A DNA stretch of 6,117 bases, taken from assembly GCA_903927685.1 (NCBI GenBank), contig CAIYOB010000550.1, positions 1 through 6,117 of the forward strand. Reading direction: 5' to 3'. The position numbers and the translations under genes were made by a program. The stretch's first letter is position 1, and every line of letters begins with the position of its first letter. The notes under the pieces are model-generated. The model saw only the letters and a list, made by a program, of their open reading frames with translations. It was not told the origin of the DNA and did not search any database. Below, piece by piece: positions 5,428 to 6,117 of this stretch. The stretch comes from an uncultured Planctomycetaceae bacterium (GTDB lineage Bacteria; Planctomycetota; Planctomycetia; Pirellulales; Pirellulaceae).

Positions 5428-6117
5428 TCAGCGTTCGACATGCAGGCGGAGGAAGTGCGTGGCACAGCTGATGCACGGGTCGTAGTTGCGGATCAGGTGT
5501 TCGCAGCGGGCGGTGGCCCGGGCGTCGTCCAGGCTCAGGACTTGGGGGACGTAGGCCCGCAAGTCCGCTTCGATCTGGCCTTGGTTCTGCGACGTGGGCG
5601 GGACGATCTTGGCTTCGGCGATCAGGCCGTCGTCGCCGATCCGGTAGCGGTGGTACAGCAGCCCGCGGGGGGCCTCGGTGGCGTGACAGCCGGTCCCCGG
5701 CCGCGGCTCGTAAGCCACCCGGCTGGGGACGGGCTCGGCCTGATAGTCCTGGACGATCGCGATCGCTTCCTCGTAGGCGTCGATCATCTCGATCGCCCGG
5801 GCGGCGATGCTGTGAAAGTTGTTCCGCGACGGCCAGGCGATGCCGCAGGTCTCCGCGGCCCGTTTGGCCGTCGGCGACAGCTGGTCGAAGCACAGGTTGA
5901 CTCGCGCCAGCGGGCCGACCAGGTAGCTCCGCCGCTGCGGGATCTGGACGCTGTGCAGCGCCGTGCTCTGCCGCATGTGCCGCTCCTGAAAATGCTGCTC
6001 GTACTCCTCGACCGGCACGTTCAGGCCGCTGGTCGAAACGACGCGGCCGTGGTTCATCGGGTATTCGTCCGGGTCCTGGATGCAAACGCATTCGTAGTCC
6101 ACGTTCAGATCCGGAAA
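5428..6117 (-). CDS. [NiFe]-hydrogenase large (alpha) subunit, C-terminal part, likely group 3 (5' end outside window)
   Basis: The minus-strand frame is open from the window edge to the TGA at 5430-5428, giving 229 residues; large subunits are about 420-480, so about half is present. The decisive mark is the C-terminal NYDPCISCATHFLRLHVER. C215 and C218 of the fragment are the last two of the four cysteines that hold the Ni-Fe centre, and H221 marks where the maturation endopeptidase normally removes the tail, here FLRLHVER. The earlier NHGRVVSTSGL and YLVGPLARVN blocks are typical of cytoplasmic group 3 enzymes, and the DPCISCATHFL ending suggests group 3b (NAD(P)-linked, bidirectional); that subgroup is an inference. 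Being last on its strand, it is probably the 3' gene of a hydrogenase operon whose small and diaphorase subunits lie beyond the window. The in-frame GTG at 6102 is internal, not the start. No damage is visible. Confidence 0.88.
   Translation of the reverse strand, partial: FPDLNVDYECVCIQDPDEYPMNHGRVVSTSGLNVPVEEYEQHFQERHMRQSTALHSVQIPQRRSYLVGPLARVNLCFDQLSPTAKRAAETCGIAWPSRNNFHSIAARAIEMIDAYEEAIAIVQDYQAEPVPSRVAYEPRPGTGCHATEAPRGLLYHRYRIGDDGLIAEAKIVPPTSQNQGQIEADLRAYVPQVLSLDDARATARCEHLIRNYDPCISCATHFLRLHVER

Noticed and set aside
4187..6091. 634-codon open frame on the minus strand
   Set aside because: It runs across the hydrogenase, the DUF1156-like relic and the toxin-antitoxin genes in another frame, is arginine/proline/glycine rich, and shows no domain. 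It is a GC-rich shadow.
1..6117. CRISPR array, tRNA, rRNA or riboswitch
   Set aside because: No regularly spaced repeats, cloverleaf-like segments or known conserved RNA motifs were seen on either strand.

Overview
The base composition is GC-rich. The gene content points to a bacterium of the phylum Planctomycetota, most likely the Pirellulaceae or a close relative. The evidence is a bacterial formylmethanofuran dehydrogenase/formyltransferase-hydrolase subunit B (FhcB type), a Tat-exported Gfo/Idh/MocA oxidoreductase of the kind greatly expanded in planctomycetes, and a short palindromic element whose core I associate with planctomycete genomes. This assignment is an inference from gene families, not from a marker gene.

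The layout is convergent. On the plus strand, positions 1-909 hold the C-terminal two thirds of fhcB, followed after 47 nt by a complete Tat-signal Gfo/Idh/MocA oxidoreductase (957-2288). A roughly 100-bp MITE-like inverted-repeat element (2289-2387) starts immediately after its stop codon and has a TAA on each side. Everything from 2462 to the right end reads on the minus strand. In transcription order this is: the C-terminal part of a [NiFe]-hydrogenase large subunit (6117-5428), a spacer with a 13-bp tandem duplication, a broken C-terminal remnant that resembles the DUF1156 (methyltransferase-like) protein of an anti-phage cluster (about 5190-4672), an apparently intact VapBC-like toxin-antitoxin pair (4587-4390 and 4403-3885), and a broken SNF2-type helicase (3844-2462).

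The most interesting part is the middle, 2462 to about 5220. It reads as the ruin of an anti-phage island. The helicase keeps its Walker A motif and motifs IV, V and VI. It has lost the stretch that should carry the DEAH box and motif III through an in-frame internal deletion, it carries an in-frame TAG between motifs IV and V, and it lacks the N-terminal phospholipase-D-like region expected for its family. The DUF1156-like piece is only a C-terminal tail and has an in-frame TAA. The toxin-antitoxin pair between the two relics has no visible damage. The housekeeping genes on both flanks (FhcB, oxidoreductase, hydrogenase) look intact as far as the window shows them. I see no complete new system here. 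The window is better read as a decayed known-type defence cluster in which the addiction module survived.
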